A stretch of 64,000 bases of DNA from Bondarzewia mesenterica (Eukaryota; Basidiomycota; Agaricomycetes; Russulales; Bondarzewiaceae): assembly GCA_004802705.1 (NCBI GenBank), contig SGPL01000027.1, positions 1 through 64,000 on the forward strand, in the 5' to 3' direction. Each line of letters starts with the position of its first letter. The first letter of the stretch is position 1. Shown one piece after another: positions 48,946-61,300 of this stretch. A program made the translations under genes and the position numbers. The notes below the pieces were generated by a model. The model was given only the letters and a program-made list of their open reading frames with translations. It was not told the origin of the DNA and did no database searches.

Positions 48946-50380
48946 ATGACGGAGACTGCTCCCTCAGAAATCCAAATTAATGTCAAGGGTATGTTTTTCT
49001 CTCATCATCGGGATATATCGCAGATGCTGACAACTGCTACAGGTCCTAGCGAGCTCAAACTTCAAATTGTGATCAGCACCGACAAAACTGTCCGAGAATT
49101 GAAGCAAGCTATCGCAGACAAGTCAGATGTGGAGGCAGATCGTCAGCGGCTCATCTACTCTGGTGCGCACCATACACTTCTTCTGCTCATTCCAAATAGC
49201 TTATTCCTTCTCAAGGCCGTGTATTGAAGGTCAGTGGGAAACCATTGGGAAAGTACTCCGTTGTTCCTCGAGACTGACATCACGCAGGACGATGATCAAC
49301 TCTCTGTGTACAAGATCCAGTCATCCCATACTATCCATATGGTCAAAGGCGTTGCACGTAACGCTGGACCATCNGGACCATCTGGTGCATCACAACCTCT
49401 GCCAGCCATGCAAACCGGTCAGAATCCGCACGATCCCCTTACACAGTTGAACAGCCACCTTGGTTACGGCGCCATGGCCGGTTTGAACCCCTTCGCCGAG
49501 ATGGGATTGAACCAAAATGACCCCAACATGGTGCGCATNCTGCCCTTTTTACCGACGGTCCTGATTTGATTGAATATGCGGGACAATCCTAAACGGCAGC
49601 TTCAAACCATGATGAATTCTCCCGAATTCATGCAGCAGATGTCAAGCGTCATGTCAAATCCAGCCGTCTTGGATCAAATCATTGCTTCCAACCCACAGCT
49701 GGCGTCGATGGGCCCTCAGGTTCGAGAGGTCTTACAGAGCGATCGGTTTAGGCAGATGATGTNAGTACGATCTGTGTGTACCGATTGCGATACTCACTCA
49801 TTTCACNCTAGGTCCAATCCCGACATGCTGCGGAGCATGCTTCAAATGACAGCTATGATGCGCGAAGCTGGACTNGCAGGCCCAGGCATGTTCGGCGCGC
49901 CAGATGGAGGCGGTTTTCCTGCGCCTGGCGATCCCAACGCGCCTAACACATCATCTTCTACGCCAACTCCCTCGTCGGGCGCTGGAGTAGGTGCAGCACC
50001 AAATCTCTTTGGCGGTGCATCCCCGAATCTGTTTGGAGGTGGCGATCCAAGTGCTCTGCTTCAGATGCTCGGTGGCGCTGGTGGAGCAGGGCCCAACCCG
50101 TTCCTCGGNGGTGGTGCTGGTGCTGGTGCATTCGGCGGCTCTTCACTTACGCCGTCGGACACGAGGAGTCCTGAAGAGCGGTTCCAGGTCCAGTTGCAAG
50201 TATGCGCCTTTGCTTCTTTCTCTATCTGTGTTTGATTCCTCCCTGAACTGATGTCTTGCCTCTTAGCAATTGCAAGACATGGGTTTTACCAATGCATCGC
50301 AAAACGTTCGCGCATTATTGGCCACTGGCGGCAACGTGCACTCCGCGATAGAGTATATTCTTGGTGGTGGGGGATTGTGA
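48946..50380 (+). CDS. DSK2: Ubiquitin receptor Dsk2 / ubiquilin
   Basis: Shuttles ubiquitylated proteins to the proteasome. Exons 48946-48988, 49043-49162, 49216-49229, 49288-49530, 49600-49760, 49812-50199 and 50267-50380 join in frame to 360 residues. Domain order: N-terminal ubiquitin-like domain (IQINVKGPSELKLQIVI, STDKTVRELKQAIADKSDVE, QRLIYSGRVLKDDDQLSVYK, HTIHMVKG); central STI1 region (MMNSPEFMQQMSSVMSNPAV, IIASNPQLASMGPQVREVLQ, RFRQMMSNPDMLRSMLQMTA); a Gly/Ala/Pro-rich linker; C-terminal UBA domain (QLQDMGFTNASQNVRALLAT, GGNVHSAIEYILGG). Exon 3 is only 14 bases. Donor of intron 5 contains an N (GTNAGT). Confidence 0.95.
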
Positions 50381-50884
50381 GCGTGAAGACGTATGCTGGT
50401 TAGCTCAGTACTAGTGGGTCATTTGGATTCTACTTGATCTTTTGTAGCATTGTGATGCGCTGAATCTGTATGTATGCTACTTTCCTACCCTCCAAACAGT
50501 ATGTGTTCTCNTTGNCTTTCAAAAGACTTGTTGGCTTACTATCAGGTCGCTTATCTCAGTGTTGTAGTACGGATGCAATCGGACCGACCGCATCTGAACA
50601 CCGTGTGCACAGACGCTCACTGATGGCTGATTATAACTGATAGTGCTTCGAAGACAAGGTCATGGGTCGAGTCAGCGAAGTTTCAAGACGTCCTTCGAGC
50701 GGTGAGGTAGGAGATATGATGCAAGCATGTGGANATCTGGAGCGCGAATCGTCGTGTGAACGCGATCAACAAACGCGACTTACAAAACGCGTCGAGTCGC
50801 GTTCTTTGCTCTCGATTAAGCACATTCTGACCTTTCAGCAGCTTGTCGACTCATTGTCTCTCTGGCATCTATCTATCTTTCGTC
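50381..50884. other. Intergenic region, no gene seen
   Basis: 504 bases between two plus-strand genes; no coding signal. Confidence 0.55.
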
Positions 50885-52805
50885 ATGCCCAATATAACTT
50901 CAACAAACCGTGGAATCCAGTTGGCGTTTGGGCACGATGGGCAAGTCGAAGCACTAAGGCAAGAGGTCGCGTCGCTAATACTCTTCCCNAGAATGTGGAT
51001 GACTCTTGAAGTCGGGGTGGGTAATGCGGGGTTGATGCCGCCNGGGGTGGCTGAACCTGCACCCTTGGCTCAACAGCAGAGATTGAGCGAGAACGCGCGC
51101 ATTGTGACCACCGCCAGGGCCCAACGAGAAGCCGACGTCGTGCGTTTCCCTCCTTTGCTAGATACAAGCCCTCTTNGTCACATTCTCTTGCAATAAGACT
51201 CAGGCAAAGGCCGGATGCCCGGGTGGCCGCACTGCCTCTACGGATGCCTGCCCTCCCGCAGTACGCCCTTCTTTAATAATCTGGCTGTTGACTTGAACTT
51301 GATCGCCAACTTCAGCAGGGAACACAAGCGCCCCATTTACAGTCAATTGCGACCCAAACTNCATTNGAGGATCCTGAAACCTCCATCGTGCCAGGGTCGG
51401 CGAAAAGGAAGAATCCTGACACGGTTTGGCTTAACATTTTACTTGNGGTTGAGTTCAAATTTCATTCATGATGATGATGATGTAGTGTGTCAATATGCGA
51501 ACGACTCATGCATGTGAGCGTGTGCTTGACATCGAGTCCAATGTCGGTGATGATCGGGTAAGTCCTGTCCCTGCCTTTGCCAATTTGTCGGCGACTGACC
51601 AATTACCAGGTCGAGGATGGCTGCGGGCCTCTCTCTGAGGAGGTTCAAGTGTGCCGTCTTTTGAGGGTCCAGGCGCAGGAGAATANNGTTGGAAACGAGA
51701 GACCACAGAAAAGGCAAAACANTGGCATCGAAAACCGACCTTCGCATCTCCAGGTGGGCGAATGCGTCCATAATACGCATAGTTCCGTTGGAAGGTTTGG
51801 GGAAGATATACAGTCACCCGAGCCTGTGCATCAGGTCTCGGATCCGGAGNACGAACACGATACAGTTTTTGAAATGAACAATTGTCAACAATGCGACGAG
51901 TGAGTTTGACCAATCATGTGCTGTCTGTTCCTGCCCTGATTCAAGGTCCTGTGATCTGGTAGTCCCAGACGCGTAACGTCGTTGTCAACGCACCAGTACC
52001 TCTCGGAACGGGATAGGNGACCACAGGCAGCCTATGCCGCGCGAAGTGATGGCTTCCAGCCAATCCAGGACGACGATGGCGCTCTGACAATTGAACAGGA
52101 GCGCCGGATGATAAGCTTCACGGCTGTCGAACGTTCGCAGGATCAAACTTCTCAAGCGGACATGGCCAGCGTAAGTATTGCGAAGCCTGCATCCTGATTC
52201 CAAATTGGAGGTGTGTAGTGAAATGCTGATGAGCTTTTATTTCAGTCGCTTGGTAGGAAAGCTTCTGCTATGGAGCACCGTGATACGTCCACGATCAGAA
52301 GCAACCAGGTAAGCATACTAGCAGAACAGTTGGTGGTACTTCAAGATTTGGCCTGACGCGTTCCTTGAAGGCGCCTACCATCCGTTCCAACGCACCAATC
52401 AGGCGCCCTGAAATTAGGCAACAAAACTCAAACAGCTCTATTGCTCGATGTCCGCGCAACTCACTTGGATTCAACAATCGCAACAACGATGCCGAAGAAA
52501 TCGCTGCCGGCTACGAAAGGCCATTCCCGAATGTGAACTATGTCTACATGGACATCCCTGGTGTCGTTGGCGGGCCTCAATACTTTGGGGGCAACTACCT
52601 CAAGCCGTTCTCAGAAGGAACGGGCACGAGCCTCGACCGTGGCCATATCACACGATTTGACGACCTGACTCCGATAAGGGACTCTACACAACTAGATGAG
52701 CTCCTTGAAAGGCGGCGCATTATCGAGGAGCAGAAACGTGGGCGCGGGTATCGCTACGTGTGTGTGGGAGGCTCGAGGGCAGAGAATAGGCTCGGGAAAT
52801 GTTGA
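50885..52805 (+). CDS. Unrecognised spliced gene, 496 residues
   Basis: Eight exons keep one reading frame through seven GT-AG introns: 50885-51136, 51198-51260, 51316-51423, 51486-51557, 51610-51899, 51963-52170, 52246-52308 and 52371-52805. I do not recognise the family. The product starts MPNITSTNRGIQLAFGHDGQ, is polar and Gln/Ser/Pro-rich through the middle (RRMISFTAVERSQDQTSQAD), and has a more structured-looking C-terminal part: RPFPNVNYVYMDIPGVVGGP, QYFGGNYLKPFSEGTGTSLD, then a helical LDELLERRRIIEEQKRGRGY. No signal peptide or membrane segment. The start is the first ATG in frame. Eight phase-compatible exons argue for a real gene, but the exon chain rests on splice signals only, and N bases occur in exons 1, 3, 5 and 6. 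Confidence 0.55.
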
Positions 52806-54119
52806 TCTCGAAGTTGAAGAGAGAAATCGGTAAATTCGCGATTCAAGTATGGGAGGTTTCGGAGGCTTTTTCATCCATGTCGCGTCGTCCATTGCGCCCG
52901 AATCGACATCTGTCTGTATTCTTTTGCGCACGAGTTTTGTCTTGGGATCGGACCAGTAGCCGGGGACGCGAGCTTACGATGCTGGTTTTTCACATAGTGA
53001 CTGACTGCAACGTGGTCTCCTTATGAGAAGCGTCCCTTCCACGGCTACTCGATCTAATAAAGTTTCTGTTTGCAAAAACCATCGAGCTCCTCGGTGGCGT
53101 GTTTCTCTTCATCGCACAATCTCCATTATCGCCGCGGATGAGTCCCTTGTGCAACAAGTAGAAGGGCGTAACACAGGCTGCGACCTTGATGTCAGTCCTC
53201 TCAGCCCGCAGCACATGGGGCTAATGGCATCGTCTTCCTCGTACGTGATATGTGTGGCGGCCTGGGACGATCCTGCAGTACAGAGGAGACTGGGGAGGGC
53301 ACGGGACGCGATGCTATACATATGTCGAGATGCCTCACCGCAAATCAGGACTCTATCTCCTCGTAGTATGTGTGTAGCGGACGGGGTGGTATGAGCCTGC
53401 CAACTCGTTTCACAGGGTCGAAGTTCTGTGTATAGTGACCGTCAAGACCTTATCACAAGATCAGATTAGTACTATGCCTCGAGATAATAGTATAGTAGAC
53501 CCCGCTTGCAAGTGCCGCACTGCTGATTTGTCGACATGGCGTCCCGCGTCCAGTCAGTGACCAACTGTAAAACAACGAGGCGCACTCTCGGAGATGAATC
53601 TGACATTTACTGCCTTATGATCGGGATGTTCTTACAAGCAAGCTCAGCTCGTCGGACTCCGAGGCCCTCGCTGACCCTGGCTCCGCCGTACCTACACTTC
53701 TATTAATTGCGTGAGCGTGTCAGTAAGTTAGCAAGAAACCTCAAGAAGCGTCTACTTACCCTTGAGTCGGCACCTCCGTTGGTCGGTACTGAAGCATGTA
53801 CAGAAGGCCCTCGTTTGGGAATGTTACAGCGGAAGATGTACGCATGCTGGCTTACCTCGTCGAATGAAGATTCAAGTTTTAGGGCCTGGGGCCTTGATAC
53901 TCTGCTCCTCTCTGTAAGGATAGTCTATGCCAAGTTTCAACGGCGTCCAAAGCGCGCAAGGTGGGCGTCGGCGTCCGTTAAACACCATTCCCACGCAAAC
54001 CTAAATCCTCCCAACCGCCGCGGCAAACCATCGTACTCACAAGATACTAGCGCGGTTTTTGCGCCGTTTATTTATGTTCATCCACGCATTGCTCAGCTCC
54101 CGGTCACCTATGTGGGTTC
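52806..54119. other. Spacer, no gene seen
   Basis: 1.3 kb. Open frames at 53023-53394 and 53707-54219 on the plus strand have no recognisable product or splice partner. The latter end overlaps the kinase remnant in a different frame. Confidence 0.5.
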
Positions 54120-55729
54120 ATGTTACGGTCCCTTGCACGACGTTTTGGGGCTTTTGGACCGTCTTTTAACCTCTTCTATCGCCGCCAGTGCCTCAGCCAT
54201 ACCGCCAAGCCACCTGTGACAGCACATGCGCACGCAGAAGCTGCACTCTGTCTAACAAACACTTCTTTGTCGATGCAGCGGGTAATGCGCAAGTCGACCT
54301 CCCGTTCATCGAGGAGCCATTAGGGCTGCGCACGGAGCAAGGCCACGGCTTTCCTCGAGTAGAATTCGGCGATACACTGGGTCCAGATGGTCGCTACACA
54401 GTCGTGTGCAAACTCGGCTGGGGCATGAACTCCAGCACATGGCTGGCGCGAGATGAGCAGTAAATTACAACACAATTCGGTGCATAATTCGTCGCTGAAA
54501 TGCTCCTTAGGGACAACAAGCATGTCGCGATTAAAGTTCTCAAAGAATATGCTAACCGTACTCGTTCAACGAGGTATGTCGTGGGAGCTCACTGCCCTCG
54601 AACACGTATCTTCTCAGCCTCCGGTTCCTGGTTTTTATCATCTCACTGCCCGCAGCTTCTTTTCCATTTTGTGTTTGCTGGAAAGGGACAGGACGGAGAC
54701 CACCTCTGTCTTGTCACTGCTATTTTCGGTGGAGATGTCAAATTCCTTCAGCTCAGCCTCGCTAACGAAAAAAGGGTATTTCCCATGCCGCTGGCCAAGC
54801 GAATCCTGTTCCACACTCTGCAGGGCATCATGCACATGCATCAATGTGGAATCGTGCAGACAGATCTCAAGCACGACAACATCATGTTTACCGCTGGCTT
54901 GCTCTCGCCGGACGACTTTTCATCTCTTATAGCGCGATCCTCCTCGACGCCACTCTCCTGTACAAAGCTGGGACTGTGTCGTTCAAGCGGCCGTCTCTCA
55001 ACCACTCCTGCTTTCGCTTTCCGAAGCTACAAAGCGGACTTACCTCGTTTCGGATTTCGGCAGTGGTAAGTGACATTCCATTGTCCACCGTTGACGCCAA
55101 AAAGTTGATGAAGGGCGCTTTTACCAGTACAACCCTCCACAGCGCCCAGGGTCGATGACATAACCGCCGTATCTCTCCGTGCTCCCGAAACGATTCTTCG
55201 AGGCCCGTGGAACGAAAGGTCGACATTTGGACGTTTGGATGCCTGGTGCGTTGAAACCCGTCCATTCGCTCCCCTTACCATGCGAATCGAATCGACTGTC
55301 AGATGACCGCAGGCCACGGGTTGTTTCAACACCAGGTCTACGAGCTGTACGGCCTCGGCGCTACGGAAGGTCGCCTATGGTGGATGATGTGCTTCTCAGG
55401 CGAGCGTTTCCAGCCGGACCAACTCCAAGAGTGCGATGATGCCGAAATATTCTTCGACCACACTTGTCCGTCTTTCCTTCCGTCAGCATTGGTGTTGTTT
55501 GAGTTGCGCACTCATTTGCCTGTTCTCGTCTATTTCAGGTTAACTCTAGTCCCACCCGCCAAACTTGAAACAATTGTTCGCCAAGTCGATCAGTAACTAC
55601 GAGGTTTTGGAGGAGGAAGACGTGCTCCCAACAGCGGCGCTCATGTACAGGTGTCTACGATTGAACCCCAAGGATCGACCCACAGCGGATGAGTTGCTCC
55701 AGGATCCTTTATGGGAAGGCGTTGCATGA
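54120..55729 (+). pseudogene. SRPK-like protein kinase, frame-disrupted
   Basis: Segments of an agaricomycete-type SRPK-like kinase follow in order: YRRQCLSHTAKPPVTAHA, VDLPFIEEPLGLRTEQGHGF, the P-loop region KLGWGMNSSTWLARDEQ, VAIKVLKEYANR, MSWELTALEHVSSQPP, GKGQDGDHLCLVTAIFGGDV, the catalytic loop MHQCGIVQTDLKHDNIMF, YLVSDFGS, VDDITAVSLRAPETILRGPW, VDIWTFGCL, LWWMMCFSGERFQPDQL, and finally RCLRLNPKDRPTADELLQDP to a TGA at 55727-55729. The frame shifts at about 54245 (before NKHFF), about 54575 (before MSWEL) and about 55217 (before VDIWTFG), and the exon near 55550 lacks a phase-compatible donor. Key residues (P-loop Gly, VAIK Lys, catalytic Asp, DFG) survive, so the decay looks recent. Confidence 0.7.
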
Positions 55730-56145
55730 GCTCAGGTGGGCCGCTTCTCCATTCATACAGGACCCTCACGACTGCGCAACAATAGCCTCTTTGGGCTTCA
55801 CATTCCGCGTACTGGTATAGCCTCGAGGAGCTTGGTGATTGGTCTTCAGTATTATTAGGCCTAGACGCACTTCCGGGAGCTTCGCCTGCCCATGCATTGT
55901 GCAAGCATGCCCAGCACTCATGGGACACATTCGCCGCCTTTAACACACAGCACGATCATCCGATCCGAGGACGAAAATAACAGAGACGCTGTTGTACATA
56001 CAAAAAAAAGAAAAAAAAAAGACACGATTGTGAAAAAGAAAGAAAACGAAAAATAGTGAATCGTGAACCTTGTAAGATTGAAATACCTTCTATCGACGGG
56101 AACCCGAATCTCAGTGAATGCAGAAATATAAAGCAAGGGAGAGGT
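55730..56145. other. Convergent intergenic region with A-rich patch
   Basis: 416 bases between the kinase remnant and the P450 3' end. The plus strand at 56004-56060 is strongly A-rich. No gene. Confidence 0.5.
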
Positions 56146-58394
56146 TCAGCGCGCCACTTTCTCATCCTCCGTCTGCAAGACGAGCGCGAGCGCGCTCTCG
56201 GAGCGGGGCGTGATGACGCACTTGAATGGCTTGGGCCGGCTGAAAAAAACAGGAATCTCAGAACGCCGGCACAGAAGACAGTAGGGTAACCGGCGCACCT
56301 CACGAGACCGGTGGTGTACTCCGTGTCGGGCTCGATGACGACGCCGTTCTCGTCGACGGCCTTGGAGAGCGTGTACACGGCCAGGACTGACGCGATCGTG
56401 ATCCATATCGTGTCGTCCACAAGCCAGCGCCCGGGACAGGCGCTGTCAAAGAGCCAAACCCGTGAGCGCGCGTGCGGGTTTTGTGCTATTTTGTTGTTGT
56501 GGGTAGATAAGAGCTGGGATCGCTCACCGTCGTCCAAAGCCAAATGCCACGCTGGGTGGGTCGTTGATCGCCAGGTCCGCATTCTTATTCGGGTCTTCGA
56601 AACGCTCGGGTTTGAATGCGAATGGATCCGGATAGATCGCTTCATCGTGGAGGATGCTCCTGCAGACGCACGAATATCAGCATCCACACAAAGTACGCAC
56701 ATCTGACGACTCACCATGCGTTGGCCATGACCGTCGTGCCCTTAGGTATTGAGTACCCTTCGTACACATCGTCCTCGGTCACGTAGTGCGCGACACCGAG
56801 CGGACCGACGGGGTTCCACCGCAGGCATTCGAGGATGATGCAGTCGAGGAAAGGCAGCGCCGCGCGGTCCGAGAATTGCGGGAGGCGGTCGGTGTCGACA
56901 ACGGCGTCGATCTGGGCTTGCGCCTTGCGTTGAATCTCGGGGTGAAGCATCATCACGAGGAAGAACGAGAGGACCGCGGAGACCGTCTTTGGACGAACGG
57001 CTGTCTGTCAGAGGGTCGTGATGGGAAGGCTCAGGATGGCGTCGCTTACCGTGTCGATGCCAGCTGGTGAACAGGAACAGGTAGGTACATGCGCGGTTAG
57101 AACGGAGAGAATGGAATACCTGCATACGAAGTCCCCGCGACGCCCTTAATCAATCGTGCGTGTTCTGGGTCTCTGCCCGACTTTATCCACTCGTCGAGCT
57201 CAGACGTCGTGAAGCAAGGGATCGCAGTGCCTGATTCCTGCCATGCCATGTCTCCGTCAGTGAGCGAAGGCTGTAGAATCGAAAGGAGGGAAATGTGATC
57301 CATCGGAACCTACACCTACCATGCGCTGTTTAACCATCTCAAACGGGCCATCGATCATCGCGCGCGACGCCTTGCGCCAGTCCTTGGCCTGCTTCTTGAA
57401 ATCTGCGCCAGGTATCCAGTACGGGACGTGTTTGACTGGGGAAATCGAGGGCACGGACGTAGCTCGTTCGACGACCGCACAGCAAAATGTGAAGGAAATT
57501 AATCACTCACGGAAGGGAATGTAATCGACCAAGAACGTTCCAAAGAGACCTGCCTTACCAAAAGCAGACATGGCCTGGTCAGCCAGCGTCACGAACACGT
57601 CGCCTTCTTCTGGTACATCGTGGCCGTACAAGATCTTCATGACGGGAGCCACCGCACTCCTAATAGACCACACTGAGAGGAGAAGCGGGAAACTCACGCA
57701 GGAGCGGAGTCGTACCTTCGTATATGCTGCTCGAGTCGATCGGGGCGATGGAGAAGATTGCGAAGGAGCACGTGAGATTCCTTGAGTTGTATGGGTTGGT
57801 ATTGGGGCGACGAGTGCGCGTGGAAATATTTCTGGAACATGGTGCGATGCTTTCTCCACGAGGATCCGTATGGCATGCCGGAGAACAGCCAGTCAAAGCC
57901 CATTCTGGGGGGGGGGTGAAGGTGTGCGACTCGATCGCAGATCGGAGCAGACTCACATTTCTTGGACCATCGTGCGCACGGGTCTGGACGAATAGCGTGC
58001 GCTTCTCTTCTCGAGGAGGTCGTAGGCGGCCTTGGCGGAGTTGAGGATGACGATGGGGTTGCCAAAGGCATCGATGTAGATGATGTCGCCTGGTGAATGG
58101 CTTAAGGAGGAAGACGGGACCGAGAGCGCGAAAGACGTGTCACGCACCATACACTTCCCGCCACTCCGCATACGTGCGCCAGGGCGAGGATTTGGGTAAG
58201 GACGCGACGCCGCCAAACCAAGAGGTCTTTGGGCCGGGTGGGAGTGGAAATTGGGGTCTTTTTCGGCAGAGGCGTAGGGCGAGAAATATTGATACAAAGC
58301 CGATGAGGGTGAGGACGAGGGGAAGTGAATGTGAAGTATCGAGGAGCGACATGGGGAGGAGGAAGGGAGAGGAACGAAAGAATGATGGAAACAT
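56146..58394 (-). CDS. Cytochrome P450 monooxygenase, complete
   Basis: Exons (transcript order) 58148-58394, 57957-58089, 57716-57904, 57511-57659, 57320-57435, 57120-57237, 57050-57063, 56715-56986, 56528-56659, 56299-56442, 56146-56239 give 535 residues. A start at 58352 (MSLLDTSHSLPLVLTLIGF) would give 521 and begins right before the membrane anchor; both are in frame. Motifs: proline hinge FPLPPGPKTSWFG; C helix WRKHRTMFQKYF; I helix AGIDTT; ExxR in ILECLRWNPVGPLGVAHYV; PERF-like FKPERFEDP; heme loop FGFGRRACPGRWL, intact. The I-helix AGIDT is coded by a 14-base exon. It resembles the OrdA/CYP64-like multifunctional fungal P450s; substrate unknown. Endoplasmic reticulum membrane expected. 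It needs a P450 reductase encoded elsewhere. Confidence 0.9.
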
Positions 58395-61300
58395 TGAGAT
58401 TCATATAGCGATTGGTTGTGGAGAGAGGATGGATGATTAGGGCGGCCAGCGAAAAGAGAGTATCCGAGTTTATTCCCCATCGAGTAAAGCGAGGCCATCA
58501 AGTCCGCGGATCTCCCAGCATTCGAGTGCCCGGACCAAGAGTGTGCACGGCTCGACTCTTGGGGGGGCCTTGAGGAAGAGCGACGGAAGGGGCATGCAGC
58601 ATGGGTGCGCCAGGAAACGCAACCGGGCTCGCGAAGCCAGCTGAGCTGTGGGTGAGAACCGAAGCGTTCCCGGCTAGCACGCGCACGGAAATTCGAGTGT
58701 TCGGTGGCGATCACGACCGGTGCACCTTCTGGCCTACCTCGTGCTCGGAACCCTCCAACCCTGCCTGTCCTCGTACACAGTTATGTCTGCACAGGCTGTC
58801 CGTCGCCTCGAACGGAGCCAGTCACGGCCGTGCCTTGATGTCAGTCTGCACAGTGCCGTAAAGAAGGGTTCAGAGGACCCCTTATCGCAGCGAAGGAACG
58901 ACATCGCTTCGGCACCTTTGTGGTATTGTCGCGGTCGCTGGGCTGCGGGAAGACGACTTTCAACGCGACCGACGGGTCCACGGAGCTCGACCTAAATTCA
59001 AATTTATTTATTTCCCACAGTCATACACGCCTTATTGGGCAACTGTCGTAGATCGCATTTCAAAACACTCAAAGGCTTCCTACTCTGCCTGAACCACAGA
59101 TATTTTCCGACATTTTCTGGAACGACGTGGTTTCACCAGACAGCACGGTCAAATAACGATACGGGTCACCTCGACGATGCGGCTGAATTGCATCTCGGTC
59201 GAACCGACTCGGAGGAAGCAATTGCGCTCAGTATCCAACCGACGCTGCCGATGCTATCGCACTTCGGGACCTTGCAAGCGGGGGTGCGGGGCTCGACAAT
59301 CCCCAAACTTGTCATGGTTGGATATTCCCTCACACTCCGAACCTGGATGGAAATGTGGACTGCAAGAGACGCGCATGCTCCTTTTGTAGACGAAACCAAA
59401 GTTTGATGCCCTCGAGTCTGGTGAGATGATGGCACGCAAGGGGGTCAGCGACGTCAGCGAACATCAACTCACCTTCCCAATCTGCCTCGTCAGGTACGTA
59501 CGCACGCACTCGTAAACCATGCCGGAATCGCCGATTCTCCGATCCTCCTGACGACGCGCGCGTCCAAACTTCCAACTCCTCACCAACGCCCATCATCCGA
59601 AGCTTGCGGGCCGTGCGCATCTGCATCTACCCCTTACGGATTTAAACCGGAATCGAACCCACGACTCTCACACTCGCAAGCCAAATGGAACAAACCACTT
59701 CACTCGGGCCAGCCGGGTCGGCAGGACGCCACTAGTCCATTGAGCGATGCCTCCTTCACTCGTGCGGAGAAACCAGCTGAGAAGACAAAAAAAAAGGCCT
59801 TGCAGATGGTGACTCGGATCAATGGAGGGCGTTACATACACACCCTCTACGCACCATATGATCAACGGGTAGACGGGCGTCAAGTAGAATATTCAACCTG
59901 GCCAAGAGCGAGCTTGCATATGCAACCATCGTGGAATTCCGGCACATCGTCGGCGCACCGAGGATCTAAGAGCCTGCGCGCATTTGTTAGTCAAGTCCGG
60001 AATCATGATTCACAAAATTTGAACCATCCTAAAAAATGGTCAGTGCACAACATTGAGCAGATCGAACCCGGCCCGTCAGCGTCCTCTCGGCAGATCCTGC
60101 ACGCGCATGGGCGTCTGTCAGTCAACCACACAGTCGAGAAGAAAAAAAAATTGATGATGTGACTTTCGACAACTTGCTATCCGAACAGCCTGACCATATC
60201 AGCATAGCGCCGTTCTACTTCTGCCATACTGGCTCTCTTGATAAAACTGACGAACACCGCATGCACCGAAAATTCAATCTCGAACCTGAAATTTTTAAAA
60301 AAGGGTTGGCCTTCCGTTCAAGTCTATCAGACAACCGTCATAGCCGCCGCAAAAATCAAGCCAAGTTAACTGGAAAATAGAACGTACCTGGAGACGTAAG
60401 CACCCCGACAACAGCTTCCAGTCAAACTCGAAGATTGACTCACTGTGAAAAAAAAAGCATCAAGTCACCGGAGCGGATCAAGTAGCCGCCATACGATGGC
60501 GCGAAGACCGATGCTTGTGTGATGCAAGAAGCTATGCATACATACGTACTAACCACACGTCCCGAGAGCGCTACATACATACATGACGTCGAGGATGTAA
60601 ACGGAAGCCACTCACCTGCCATCTGCGATCAGGATGAACTTCTAAGGAGCTGAAAGGTAGATGATCAGTGTGCGACACGATGACTCACATGAAATGAAAT
60701 GAATTTTCGCTTGCCTCCCCCAGGACATCTTTAATGGAAGGGCTAAAAACTGAATATCGCTTACTGACAGTGGGCCCGGCGTCAATTGGCGAATCGCCAA
60801 AAGACCTTGTCGAAATGACCAATGACATAGCGCACTCAAAGTCACTTACTCCTACGACACGCGCAGACTCCGACCAAGTAGAGATGAGCTCTTCGAGTAT
60901 GTACTCACATATCCAATTCGTCGTCCGGGAGCGCTCGCTGTATCCGAATATCCAGTAAGTTGATATTTCAATCATGCTTGTAAGACTCCGCCAGCTGCTG
61001 CGAGGCCGGTCCATGGCACTCCGGAGTGCCAGTCCGCCATACTGGCACCCAGAACAGGTCCTCGGGCTCCGAGGAACCGACCGATCCCGCGCAGACATAA
61101 TACGATCCATCCATCCAAACCTGCGTACGAGTCTCAGAACGATCGCGACAGGGTCCACCCACCCTCATCCGACATCACGCGCACGCGCGCCACCCGCGTA
61201 GATCAGAGCCAGCCTAGCCTGGAGTCTCAGCATGCGGTCGCGTTGCATCGAAAACCCAAAAATAATTAGGCTCCATTGAGAATTTGCTTATTCGCATCTC

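Noticed and set aside
53707..54219. 170-codon plus-strand frame.
   Set aside because: It overlaps the start of the kinase remnant in a different frame and shows no motif.
60734..61201. Possible two-exon plus-strand gene (MEGLKTEYRLLTVGPASIG and onward).
   Set aside because: There is only a plausible donor, no complete chain and no recognisable family. The minus strand is equally open.
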